In this document: positions 1 through 6,919 of the stretch, in pieces
Layout: every line of letters starts with the position of its first letter
Numbering within the stretch: position 1 is the first letter of the stretch
NCBI GenBank assembly: GCA_003978455.1
Contig: QNZT01000024.1
Coordinates: 1-19,696 of the forward strand
Direction: 5' to 3'
Source: Sulfurospirillum sp.
Lineage (GTDB): Bacteria > Campylobacterota > Campylobacteria > Campylobacterales > QNZT01
DNA length: 19,696 nucleotides
Translations under genes and position numbers: made by a program
The notes under the pieces: generated by a model
Told to the model about the DNA's origin: nothing
Database searches by the model: none
Seen by the model: the letters and a program-made list of their open reading frames with translations, nothing else

Positions 1-325
1 CTGAAACTGTTTTTGCCATCTCTTTTTCTATTGTTCCTATTTTTTTAACCAATCTACTTTTATCAACTGCTCTTATTTGGTCAAGCAATATCAATCCATC
101 TTTTTCCTGAAAGTTAATTTTTGGTCTAAATATAAATTCAAAACCTTTGCTTGTCAGAGGTGCTATGATGACGGTTTTTAGCATATTCATCTCATCCGGT
201 GAGACAACTATGCAAGGTCTGGTCTTTTGAATCTCTGATCCTACGGTTGGATTTAATTTCGTCAGACATAAATCCGACAGACTCCTAGATGATCTGAATA
301 GAACAAGTAACTTCAGAAGAACCAT
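1..325 (-). CDS. MazF/PemK-family toxin, C-terminal end cut by window edge
   Basis: Translating the minus strand from an ATG at 325 gives an uninterrupted frame of 108 codons that runs off the left edge. It contains the MazF/PemK hallmarks LNPTVGSEI (about residues 24-32), KTRPCIVVSPDEMN (about 34-47), VIIAPLTSKG and LLDQIRAVDKSRLVKKIG. Known members are ribosome-independent or ribosome-associated mRNA endoribonucleases paired with a small antitoxin. Normal family members begin about 10 residues before LNPT with a K/R-R-G-D motif; here that segment reads RSLSDLCLTKLNPT and is preceded by an unusual Leu/Val-rich stretch, so the true start is uncertain or the N-terminus has been rearranged. No good ribosome binding site precedes the ATG, and no antitoxin gene is visible between it and tRNA-Asp. 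The stretch is clearly AT-richer (about 28% GC in the first 60 bases) than its neighbours, which suggests transfer. Confidence 0.8.
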   Translation of the reverse strand, partial: MVLLKLLVLFRSSRSLSDLCLTKLNPTVGSEIQKTRPCIVVSPDEMNMLKTVIIAPLTSKGFEFIFRPKINFQEKDGLILLDQIRAVDKSRLVKKIGTIEKEMAKTVS

Positions 326-330
326 AATTT

Positions 331-348
331 GGGGATTTTAAGGGGATT
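331..348. repeat. GGGGATT direct repeat, 11-bp period
   Basis: The heptamer GGGGATT occurs at 331-337 and again at 342-348, exactly one helical turn apart, between the toxin gene and the CCA end of tRNA-Asp. Short iterated motifs next to a tRNA 3' end can be integrase arm-type sites, but no integrase is visible, so that role is only a guess. Confidence 0.3.
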
Positions 349-358
349 AAATTTAAAG

Positions 359-435
359 TGGCGCGGCGGACGAGACTCGAACTCGCGACCCCCGGCGTGA
401 CAGGCCGGTATTCTAACCAACTAAACTACCGCCGC
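359..435 (-). tRNA. tRNA-Asp (anticodon GTC)
   Basis: The minus strand folds as a 77-nt cloverleaf. The acceptor GCGGCGG pairs with CCGCCGC, the anticodon stem CCGGC/GCCGG encloses loop CTGTCAC (anticodon GTC), and the T-arm contains GTTCGAGTC. The discriminator is G and CCA is encoded. It is the last gene of a four-tRNA cluster. Its 3' end borders AT-rich DNA carrying the toxin gene, as expected at a tRNA integration site. Confidence 0.97.
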
Positions 436-449
436 GCAATAAAATGTGA

Positions 450-525
450 TGGTGGTCGCTACAAGACTCGAACTTGTGACATCCACCTTGTAAGGGTGGC
501 GCTCTACCAACTGAGCTAAGCGACC
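450..525 (-). tRNA. tRNA-Val (anticodon TAC)
   Basis: This is a 76-nt cloverleaf on the minus strand. The acceptor GGTCGCT pairs with AGCGACC, the anticodon stem CCACC/GGTGG encloses loop CTTACAA (anticodon TAC), and the T-loop is TTCGAGT. The discriminator is A and CCA is encoded. It is the third gene of the tRNA operon. Confidence 0.97.
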
Positions 526-577
526 CTTTCAAAGATATGAAAGGTGAAGTTTGACTTTCCAGGACTCAAATCAAACT
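526..577 (-). other. Spacer hairpins between tRNA-Glu and tRNA-Val
   Basis: The 57-nt spacer holds two perfect inverted repeats: CTTTC/GAAAG at 526-530 and 539-543, and AGTTTGA/TCAAACT at 548-554 and 571-577. Such stems may guide processing of the polycistronic tRNA precursor. There is no U-run, so neither looks like a terminator. Confidence 0.4.
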
Positions 578-582
578 GAAAA

Positions 583-658
583 TGGCGACCCCAAGGGGAT
601 TTGAACCCCTGTTACCGCCGTGAAAGGGCGGGGTCCTGGGCCACTAGACGATGGGGTC
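583..658 (-). tRNA. tRNA-Glu (anticodon TTC)
   Basis: This is a 76-nt cloverleaf on the minus strand. The acceptor GACCCCA pairs with TGGGGTC, the anticodon stem CCGCC/GGCGG encloses loop CTTTCAC (anticodon TTC), and the T-loop is TTCAAAT. The discriminator is G and CCA is encoded. It is the second gene of the tRNA operon. The spacer towards tRNA-Lys holds a small stem TACC/GGTA with a GAAA tetraloop on the minus strand (665-676). Confidence 0.97.
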
Positions 659-717
659 ATAAACTACCTTTCGGTAAAAACCTCATTGACTTTATCAATT
701 ATAAAAAAACAATGAAA

Positions 718-793
718 TGGTGACCCGTGTTGGATTCGAACCAACGGCCACCTCCTTAAAAGGGAGATGCTCTACCGGCTGAGCTAACGGGTC
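718..793 (-). tRNA. tRNA-Lys (anticodon TTT)
   Basis: This is a 76-nt cloverleaf on the minus strand. The acceptor GACCCGT pairs with ACGGGTC, the anticodon loop is CTTTTAA (anticodon TTT), and the T-loop is TTCGAAT. The discriminator is A and CCA is encoded. It is the promoter-proximal gene of the cluster. Confidence 0.97.
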
Positions 794-824
794 ATCTTTA
801 CTTGACTGACAGTGGCTTGAAGGG

Positions 825-844
825 CTTCTTTAGATAAAAAGAAG
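825..844 (-). other. Leader hairpin upstream of tRNA-Lys
   Basis: A perfect 7-bp inverted repeat CTTCTTT/AAAGAAG (825-831 with 838-844) with a 6-nt loop lies in the predicted transcript leader, about 30 nt before the mature 5' end of tRNA-Lys. It is probably a processing or structural element, not a terminator. Confidence 0.45.
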
Positions 845-880
845 TTCCTTTTCTCCCTTGTGCTGTGCAAGTGAGGTGAA

Positions 881-909
881 ATTATATAAAATTTTTTCTT
901 ACTTGTCAA
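881..909 (-). promoter_or_regulatory. Consensus sigma70 promoter of the tRNA operon
   Basis: The minus strand carries TTGACA (904-909) and TATAAT (881-886), both perfect consensus hexamers, separated by exactly 17 bases. Transcription would start near 874 and read Lys-Glu-Val-Asp. The -35 hexamer overlaps the last codons of cinA (CTT GAC AAG TAA), so promoter and coding sequence share bases. A canonical -35 is unusual in Campylobacterota, where many sigma70 promoters lack one, and fits a strong stable-RNA promoter. Confidence 0.9.
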
Positions 910-2005
910 GGGTTTTTTCGACTTTTTTGAAAAAAAATTCACGATTACTCTCTACAAGTAGCTTGAAAGCCCATAATACCGACTGTTCGCGGATGTACGT
1001 TCTGTCTCCTTTTAGGGAAAGTTTTTTGATTTTGATATCTTTTGCCCTGCTTTTTGCACCGACATAGACCGTTCCGACCGGTTTTTGTCTGGTTCCGCCG
1101 GTCGGTCCCGCGACTCCGCTAACCGCCAGAGAGAAATCTGCGTGAAATTTCTGCATGACGCCTGTCAGCATCTCTCTGACACACTCACTGCTGACAGCAC
1201 CATACTGTCTGAGTGTGCTTTCCCGTACACCGACGAGTTTCTGTTTGATCTCATTGGCATAGGTCACGACACTTCCGGCAAAGATGGCAGAGACTCCGCT
1301 GTTTTTGACGATCTCGCCGGCAAGCATCCCTCCGGTGCAGCTTTCCGCCGCCGTGATCGTCTGCCCTCCTTCGATAAGCCGCGTACAGATGATTTGCGAC
1401 AGATCTTCGCCTATCAGTACATCCGAGGCATATTTTACCGTCAGCAGGTGTGTCAGCGCTTCTGTCTGCGATATATGTATCCCTTGCACTCTGTAAAAAT
1501 AGAGTCCCTGGATCATCATGACTTTTTCATACGCCATCTCAAGCTGTCCGATCTCTCTTTCGATCTTTTTCTGCAATGCAGTGTCAAACAGGTAGAAACC
1601 CACTGTCTCACGGCGGCTTTGGATCAAAATCTGCGGCAGTTTCGCGCCGATATCCACTTTGAGTACATTGATAGCGGTTGAACCTTTTTTGATGAGATAA
1701 CTGTTTTTGGTATAGGTCTCCGCTTTAAAGGGTATGAGCATCCCCTCTTTGAGTACCAGCCCGTCATGACAGATGGTGGCGATGATCTTTCCGGTAAAAG
1801 AGAAGTTCTCCGCACTCACAACAAAGAGGTTCTGATGCTGCGCTATCATCTCTTCGAGTACCAGTACGATGTCGTCATCCCCTTTTTTGATAAACTGCAC
1901 CGTCTCCAGCTCACCTGCATGCTGTTTGATCTCCCTTTTGAGATACGATATAAAGGGGCGGTTGTACTGCATAGCGTACTCTAAAACGACAAGTGCATTT
2001 TTCAT
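899..2005 (-). CDS. cinA: CinA-like protein, C-terminal nicotinamide-nucleotide amidase domain
   Basis: This 368-residue protein starts at ATG 2005 behind AGGAGA with a 5-nt gap; the frame is open further upstream but has no better start. The C-terminal domain (about 200-360) has the CinA/PncC motifs AESCTGG (220-226) and SGVAGPTGG (296-304), the family that deamidates NMN in NAD recycling. The N-terminal 200 residues occupy the place of the MoCF-like (COG1058) domain of full-length CinA but do not show its usual nucleotide-binding motifs, so I regard it as a degenerate or alternative N-domain. The gene is divergent from ileS, with 93 bp between the starts. Its 3' end overlaps the promoter of the downstream tRNA operon. 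The amidase assignment is secure; any competence role is not implied. Confidence 0.88.
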   Translation of the reverse strand: MKNALVVLEYAMQYNRPFISYLKREIKQHAGELETVQFIKKGDDDIVLVLEEMIAQHQNLFVVSAENFSFTGKIIATICHDGLVLKEGMLIPFKAETYTKNSYLIKKGSTAINVLKVDIGAKLPQILIQSRRETVGFYLFDTALQKKIEREIGQLEMAYEKVMMIQGLYFYRVQGIHISQTEALTHLLTVKYASDVLIGEDLSQIICTRLIEGGQTITAAESCTGGMLAGEIVKNSGVSAIFAGSVVTYANEIKQKLVGVRESTLRQYGAVSSECVREMLTGVMQKFHADFSLAVSGVAGPTGGTRQKPVGTVYVGAKSRAKDIKIKKLSLKGDRTYIREQSVLWAFKLLVESNREFFFKKVEKTLDK

Positions 2006-2032
2006 GAAGTCTCTCCTGGTTTTTATCGGTGA

Positions 2033-2045
2033 ATTATACATTATA
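2033..2045 (-). promoter_or_regulatory. Candidate -10 elements for cinA
   Basis: Two perfect TATAAT hexamers sit on the minus strand at 2040-2045 and 2033-2038, 28-40 nt before the cinA ATG. No clear -35 is seen, which is common in Campylobacterota promoters. Only one of the two may be used. Confidence 0.5.
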
Positions 2046-2098
2046 AGGGCTTTTTCGATACAATCCGCGCAATTTACACAAGTAAGGATTGTAACAAG

Positions 2099-4843
2099 AT
2101 GGATTATAAAGATACCCTCCTGCTCCCCAAAACAGGCTTTCCCATGCGTGGAAACCTGCCTCAGAACGAGCCAAAACGCTACCAAAAGTGGTTTGAAGAG
2201 AAAGATGTCTACCAAAAGATGACCACCGCACACAAAGGTGCCAAAACCTTCACACTGCATGACGGACCTCCGTACGCCAACGGCAACATCCACATCGGAC
2301 ACGCGTTGAACAAGATTCTCAAGGATATTGTAGTCAAATCGCACTACTTCCGCGGGGAAGATGTCCGTTTCACTCCCGGCTGGGACTGTCACGGTCTGCC
2401 GATCGAGCAGCAGGTAGAGAAAAAACTGGGAGAAAAGAAGAAATCGCTTCCAGTCACTACCATCCGAAGACTCTGCCGCGAACATGCACAGAAGTTTGTC
2501 GATGTGCAGAAAGAGGAGTTCAAGTCACTCGGTGTCGTCGCGGACTGGAAAAATCCTTACCTTACCATGAAGTACCCTTTTGAAGCGGATATTTTCCGTG
2601 CATTGTGCGAGATCGCGCAAAAAGGGCTTTTGATCGAGCGCAGCAAGCCGGTCTACTGGTCGTGGGCGGCACAGACGGCACTGGCAGAGGCGGAAGTGGA
2701 GTATGAGGAGAAAGAGGACTACTCTATCTATGTCGCTTTTGAACTCGACGCAGCGGCAAAAGAGAAACTGGGTATCGACAACGGCGCAGTCGTCATCTGG
2801 ACGACGACACCCTGGACACTCCCTGCCAATGTAGGTATCTCGCTCAATCCCGAAGAGGAGTATATACTCACATCGGACGGTTATATCGTTGCGAAAAAAC
2901 GTTTCGACGCACTCCGGGAAGAGGAAGCGATCAAAGGGGAGATCGTCAAAACCATCCCTGCAAAAGCACTGGAGCATCTTTACGCTGTCAATCCGCTCAA
3001 CGGTCGGAAGTCACAGATCATCCTGGGTGAGCATGTCATGATGGACGGCGGTACAGGGTGTGTCCATACCGCACCGGGACACGGTGAAGATGACTACCGC
3101 GTCGGTCTGAAATACAACCTCGACGTTATCATGCCGGTCGACGACAGAGGGTTGTTCGATGAGACGGTGGTACGCGAAAAACTGCTGCCAAATCCGGAAA
3201 CATTTGTCGGTATGCATATCTTCAAATCCAATGAGCTGATTCTGGAGCTTTTGGGCGATGCCCTTTTGAAGGTGAGCAAGTTTACCCACTCCTATCCCTT
3301 TTGCTGGAGAACGCACAAGCCGGTCATCTACCGTGCAACCAAACAGTGGTTTATCGCGATGGATCAGGAACAAAACGGAAAGACACTCCGCGAAACAGCG
3401 ATGGAAAATATCGACGGGATCACCTTCTATCCTGCCGCTTCCAAAAACCGCCTCACATCTATGGTAGAGAACAGACCGGACTGGTGTATCTCCCGTCAGC
3501 GTGACTGGGGTGTGCCTATCGCCTTTTTCCGCAACAAAAAGACGGGTGAGGTGATATTGGATGAGAAAGTGCTCAACTTTCTGGCAATGATATTTGAGCG
3601 GCAGGGAACCGATGTCTGGTGGGAGATGGAGATCAAAGAGCTGCTCTATCCGGGCAGCGGGTACAACCCCGACGATCTGGAAAAAGTCAACGATATCCTC
3701 GATGTCTGGTTCGACAGCGGTTCGACCTGGAAAGCGGTTCTGAAGTCCAGAGAGTACGATGCGGGAGAGTACCCTGCAAATATGTATCTGGAGGGAAGCG
3801 ATCAGCACCGCGGCTGGTTCCAGAGCTCACTGATCGTCAGCTCTGCGATCAACGGTATCTCTCCGTTTAAAAACCTCGTCACACACGGTTTCACCAACGA
3901 TGCCAAAGGCGAAAAGATGAGCAAGTCCAAAGGCAACGTCGTCGCTCCGGACAAGGTGGCAAAACAGTACGGGACAGAGATCATCCGTCTGTGGGTAGCA
4001 CTCAGTGACTACCAAAATGACCTGAAAATCGGTGACGACATCCTCAAACAGATCGCGGAACAGTATCGTAAAACGAGAAATACCCTCCGCTTTTTGCTGG
4101 CAAACATCAACGATCTGGAAACAGTGCTGCCGACCGAAGAGCTGGGAGAACTCGACCGGTGGATTTTGACAAAAGCGAAAAAAGTGTTTGACGAAGCAGA
4201 TATGCACTTCCAAAACTACGACTTCTCCAAAGCACTTTCGCTGCTAAACCACTTTATCACGGTGGAGCTGAGCGGTATCCATATGGATATCTCAAAAGAC
4301 AGGCTCTACTGTAACGCAAAAGAGGACAAAGCAAGACGATCGGCACAGACGGCGATGGCACTGATCGCAGAGCGTATGATCGCTTTTCTGGCACCGGTAC
4401 TGACATACACCGTCGATGAGATTCTGGAGTATGCCCCGGCAATACTGAAAAAAGATGCCGAAGATGTCTTTGACCTCCTCTACACTACCCTGCCGGAAGT
4501 GGAGAGTGACCTGGATGAGGCTTTCATGACAGAAGCGCGCGAGAAGTTTTTCGAGATTGTCGATGGTCTCAAAAAAGAGAAAAAGATCAAAGCGACACTG
4601 GAGCTTGCCATCCAGACAGAGTCTGAGCGTATCGGGAAACTCGATCCGACCGATGCGGAAGACTGGTTTACGGTCAGCTCCGTCTCGGCAGATGAACCGG
4701 GAGAGGAGATTGCGACATTTGAAGTGGACGGTGACACATTTGTGATCGTCAAGAGCAGCAAAGCCAAATGCCCGCGCTGCTGGAAACAAAAGAGCACAGA
4801 CGAAGAGAGTCTCTGTGAAAGATGTGCACAGGTTGTAGGTTGA
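2099..4843 (+). CDS. ileS: Isoleucyl-tRNA synthetase
   Basis: This 914-residue class Ia synthetase charges tRNA-Ile with isoleucine in the cytoplasm and edits misactivated valine. The catalytic signatures are present: HIGH at 65-68 (within GNIHIGH), KMSKS at 606-610, and the editing-domain motif TTTPWTLPAN around residues 236-245. The C-terminal zinc finger has Cys891, Cys894, Cys906 and Cys909. Length is normal for the bacterial type with the C-terminal zinc domain. The start at 2099 follows a modest AAGGA-type site about 12 bases upstream. The stop codon overlaps the ATG of a small downstream frame (TGATG). No T-box is visible in the short leader. Confidence 0.98.
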   Translation: MDYKDTLLLPKTGFPMRGNLPQNEPKRYQKWFEEKDVYQKMTTAHKGAKTFTLHDGPPYANGNIHIGHALNKILKDIVVKSHYFRGEDVRFTPGWDCHGLPIEQQVEKKLGEKKKSLPVTTIRRLCREHAQKFVDVQKEEFKSLGVVADWKNPYLTMKYPFEADIFRALCEIAQKGLLIERSKPVYWSWAAQTALAEAEVEYEEKEDYSIYVAFELDAAAKEKLGIDNGAVVIWTTTPWTLPANVGISLNPEEEYILTSDGYIVAKKRFDALREEEAIKGEIVKTIPAKALEHLYAVNPLNGRKSQIILGEHVMMDGGTGCVHTAPGHGEDDYRVGLKYNLDVIMPVDDRGLFDETVVREKLLPNPETFVGMHIFKSNELILELLGDALLKVSKFTHSYPFCWRTHKPVIYRATKQWFIAMDQEQNGKTLRETAMENIDGITFYPAASKNRLTSMVENRPDWCISRQRDWGVPIAFFRNKKTGEVILDEKVLNFLAMIFERQGTDVWWEMEIKELLYPGSGYNPDDLEKVNDILDVWFDSGSTWKAVLKSREYDAGEYPANMYLEGSDQHRGWFQSSLIVSSAINGISPFKNLVTHGFTNDAKGEKMSKSKGNVVAPDKVAKQYGTEIIRLWVALSDYQNDLKIGDDILKQIAEQYRKTRNTLRFLLANINDLETVLPTEELGELDRWILTKAKKVFDEADMHFQNYDFSKALSLLNHFITVELSGIHMDISKDRLYCNAKEDKARRSAQTAMALIAERMIAFLAPVLTYTVDEILEYAPAILKKDAEDVFDLLYTTLPEVESDLDEAFMTEAREKFFEIVDGLKKEKKIKATLELAIQTESERIGKLDPTDAEDWFTVSSVSADEPGEEIATFEVDGDTFVIVKSSKAKCPRCWKQKSTDEESLCERCAQVVG

Positions 4844-4956
4844 TGCCCGATCTGACACAACCTGTGACACTCACTTTCATCTTTGAGACGATCGGTGTCA
4901 TTTTGGCGATGACTGCACTGGGTATCTTTCTGGTAAAGATGAAAAAGAGTTCATGA
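4843..4956 (+). CDS. 37-residue single-pass membrane peptide coupled to ileS
   Basis: A short frame begins at ATG 4843, sharing one base with the ileS stop in a TGATG arrangement typical of translational coupling, and ends with TGA at 4954-4956. The predicted peptide starts MPDLTQPVTL, has one hydrophobic segment (about residues 11-32), and ends with the basic tail KMKKSS, so it would be an N-out, C-in single-pass inner-membrane peptide. I do not recognise a family. It resembles small respiratory-complex assembly or accessory peptides only in general shape. The tight overlap and the sensible topology favour a real gene, but with so few residues chance cannot be excluded. Confidence 0.55.
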   Translation: MPDLTQPVTLTFIFETIGVILAMTALGIFLVKMKKSS

Positions 4957-4986
4957 TGGGTCTCTATCACCCTCTAGCCACCTGTG

Positions 4987-5295
4987 TTAAAAAAACGCCC
5001 AGACCAAAAGTCCCACTCCAAACAGCAGGTTAAACCAGCTTCCCTCTCCAAAAAGCATCTCTATCGCTTTGTATTTGTACTCCTCTTCCAGCGGCAGCGG
5101 CTGGGAGAGATGGCTCTGTGTCCATGCGGTGATATCCGCACCCCAGATAAACGCGACAATCTCCGGCAGTATAAAAAAGATCGCCACACCCAAAATCCCC
5201 CAGAATGTTTTTTTCGGTTTGAGTTGTTCGAGACTCTGCTTCGTTGCCGGATGGGATTTGATTTTTTCCAGTTTTTCAGAAATTTTCTTTTGCAT
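4987..5295 (-). CDS. Small two-helix membrane protein, unknown function
   Basis: The 102-residue product has a lysine/glutamate-rich N-terminal segment (1-30, possibly a short amphipathic helix), a first transmembrane helix (about 31-51), an acidic, aromatic loop (52-84) and a second helix that runs to the very C-terminus (86-102). No family is recognised. It converges on ileS and its small partner, with 30 bp between the stops. No clear ribosome binding site lies at normal spacing; an AAAGG is 13 bases upstream. The composition of the loop and helices looks like a genuine membrane protein, and no competing frame on the other strand is convincing. Confidence 0.7.
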   Translation of the reverse strand: MQKKISEKLEKIKSHPATKQSLEQLKPKKTFWGILGVAIFFILPEIVAFIWGADITAWTQSHLSQPLPLEEEYKYKAIEMLFGEGSWFNLLFGVGLLVWAFF

Positions 5296-5339
5296 CTGTG
5301 CTATTTGACCTTTAGGGTGATATATAAAAATAGATAAAT

Positions 5340-5401
5340 ATAGATAATCTATGCTGAAGTAGCGCTTTAATCCAAAAGTAAAAGTAGTATATAGCGGCTA
5401 T
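5340..5401. other. Two small palindromes in the 204-bp intergenic region
   Basis: The region between the divergent genes at 5295 and 5500 is AT-rich and contains ATAGAT-A-ATCTAT (5340-5352) and ATAGC-G-GCTAT (5391-5401). Either could be an operator for a dimeric regulator; nothing identifies the protein. No small gene is seen here. Confidence 0.3.
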
Positions 5402-5442
5402 CTTAAGAAAATAATTGGAAGAGTACAGTGATTTACCTCCCC

Positions 5443-5472
5443 TTCAGAGATAAAGCGATATACTTATATTAT
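5443..5472 (+). promoter_or_regulatory. Candidate promoter for the yceI-like gene
   Basis: TTCAGA (5443-5448) and TATTAT (5467-5472) are 18 bases apart. Several overlapping AT-rich hexamers (for example TATACT at 5459-5464) could serve instead, so the exact -10 is uncertain. A good AAGGAG lies just before the ATG at 5500. Confidence 0.35.
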
Positions 5473-5499
5473 AAATAAAACAAATAACAAGGAGCATAT

Positions 5500-6120
5500 A
5501 TGCATAAATTTTTATTATCTACTCTACTTATATCCACATTCTCTTTTGCCACTGATGCAGTTCCCAAAATGCACTGCACACTATCGCAGGAGGGACCGGT
5601 CACTGTAAACTGGAAGGCATACAAAACACCGCTGAAAATCGGTGTGGGAGGTACATTTGACAAAGTGATCTACAGACCGGCAACCAAAGAGGGAAAAAAC
5701 TTTAAAGAGATCCTCGTCGGAGCGAAAGCAACCATAGAGGAGATCAGTGTCAACTCCAAAAACAAGGGGCGTGATGCCAAGCTTGTCAAATTCTTTTTCG
5801 ATAACATGAAAGACGATGAGATCATAGCTGAAATCGTCGATATCGAAGCACTCTCCAAGGAGCGCGGAAAGCCTAAAACAGGCACACTTCTGACAAAAAT
5901 CACGATGAACGGTATCACCAAAAATGTTCCTTTACGCTATGTGTATGATGAGGGAACTCTACATGCGGAAGGGACGATCGATCTTTTCGACTTTCAAGCT
6001 TCGACTGCACTTTCCGCACTGAACAAAGCCTGCTTTGCAAAACATCAGGGGAAAACCTGGAATGATGTCTCGATCGCATTTTCCACACATATCAAAGCGG
6101 TCTGTGAAACAGCAAAATAG
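5500..6120 (+). CDS. YceI-like periplasmic protein
   Basis: The 206-residue product has a Sec signal peptide (hydrophobic residues 4-16, probable cleavage after FSFA). The mature part has the YceI-type layout: an early VNWKAYKTP strand, a VGGTFDKV strand, alternating beta segments, an ISVNSKNKGRDAKLVKFFF segment matching the family's conserved region before the small loop, and an IDLFDFQAS strand. YceI proteins are lipocalin-like barrels that bind polyisoprenoids or other amphiphilic lipids in the periplasm. Mature Cys26 and two later Cys (about 178 and 202) could form a disulphide. Strong AAGGAG upstream of the ATG. It is followed after 14 bp by the repeat protein, so the two are probably cotranscribed. 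Confidence 0.82.
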   Translation: MHKFLLSTLLISTFSFATDAVPKMHCTLSQEGPVTVNWKAYKTPLKIGVGGTFDKVIYRPATKEGKNFKEILVGAKATIEEISVNSKNKGRDAKLVKFFFDNMKDDEIIAEIVDIEALSKERGKPKTGTLLTKITMNGITKNVPLRYVYDEGTLHAEGTIDLFDFQASTALSALNKACFAKHQGKTWNDVSIAFSTHIKAVCETAK

Positions 6121-6134
6121 AAAAAGGAGCTGAT

Positions 6135-6914
6135 ATGAACCTGCGTTTTTTACTGCTTTTGACACTGATGCTGCCACTTTTTGCCCAGGCGGCACACAAA
6201 TGGGTAATCACCTATGCAAAAGGTGTCGGGTATACAAACCAGGCGTATCTCGTCACCGATGAGTGGTATCTCCTCGCCCGTGAAATAGACAAACGCTGGA
6301 AAAGAGGCTATGATGTGATCGATATCGCACAGGGCTATACACAGTGGGTAGCGGTTTTTGCCAAACATACCGGATTTAAAGGGCAATCCTACATCACTCG
6401 CCGTGTCTGGGCAGATTTTCGTGATGCGATGGCTGTCAAATATGCAAAAGGATATGTTCTCATAGACCTCGAACACGGCGACGGTATCTATGTCGGTCTC
6501 TTTGCCAGAGGTACAGGGGCGAAAGAGCCTACCTACTTTACTGCCGGATATTATGACGATTTCCGAAAAAAAGTAAAAAAAGCCTGGGCAAAAGGCTATA
6601 AGATCGACTTTATCCGTTACTATGAGGGACGATGGATCGCTTTCGTCGAAAAGGATGCCCAGATACCCCAAACGCTCGATGCAGCCAGAACATGGGGTGC
6701 TTTTGAGCGTATCATCAAACGCCGCTGGAAAGAGGGGTATTTTCTGACCGATTTGCATTTTGGATTTGACCAGTGGGTCGGTACGTTTACCAAAACAAAA
6801 AAGATCAAGGCACAAAGCTATGATCTTTCCAACAAATGGGGTTATCTCCATGCGCTCATCAAAAAGAGATGGAGAGCGGGTTATCAGATTATGGAGGTAA
6901 GCGACGGCTGGTAG
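6135..6914 (+). CDS. Secreted five-repeat Trp/Gly-Tyr protein (DUF7477-like)
   Basis: The 259-residue protein has a Sec signal peptide ending near AQAA (17-20). The whole mature chain consists of five tandem units of 47-48 residues (22-69, 70-117, 118-165, 166-212, 213-259). Each unit begins with an aromatic strand such as QWVAVFAK, continues with a GF/GQSY segment, and ends with a basic-aromatic helix and a Gly-Tyr turn: KRWKRGY (53), VKYAKGY (101), KAWAKGY (149), RRWKEGY (196), KRWRAGY (244). From memory this pattern resembles DUF7477, the repeat tail of plant casein kinase I-like proteins. A periplasmic propeller-like or solenoid binding domain is plausible; function is unknown. AAGGAG precedes the ATG, 14 bp after the yceI-like gene. 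It converges with mutY, the stops being 5 bp apart. Confidence 0.85.
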   Translation: MNLRFLLLLTLMLPLFAQAAHKWVITYAKGVGYTNQAYLVTDEWYLLAREIDKRWKRGYDVIDIAQGYTQWVAVFAKHTGFKGQSYITRRVWADFRDAMAVKYAKGYVLIDLEHGDGIYVGLFARGTGAKEPTYFTAGYYDDFRKKVKKAWAKGYKIDFIRYYEGRWIAFVEKDAQIPQTLDAARTWGAFERIIKRRWKEGYFLTDLHFGFDQWVGTFTKTKKIKAQSYDLSNKWGYLHALIKKRWRAGYQIMEVSDGW

Positions 6915-6919
6915 CGCGG

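Noticed and set aside
1085..1681. 198-codon plus-strand open frame opposite cinA
   Set aside because: It lies antisense to a gene with clear CinA motifs, has no domain and no ribosome site.
899..2485. Long 528-codon version of CinA extending into ileS
   Set aside because: The extra 160 residues are antisense to ileS, while ATG 2005 has a good AGGAGA site and a sensible N-terminus.
3011..3808. 265-codon minus-strand frame inside ileS, and similar frames at 2525-2977, 3827-4213 and 4292-4870
   Set aside because: These are antisense shadows of a well-conserved synthetase, with Cys/His/Phe-rich compositions typical of reverse-frame noise.
4957..4986. Terminator between the convergent genes (GGGT...ACCC stem)
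   Set aside because: The stem is only four base pairs and lacks a T-run on either strand, so I do not call it a terminator.
6150..6851. 233-codon minus-strand frame opposite the five-repeat protein
   Set aside because: The plus-strand frame has a signal peptide and periodic protein repeats; the minus frame shows neither.
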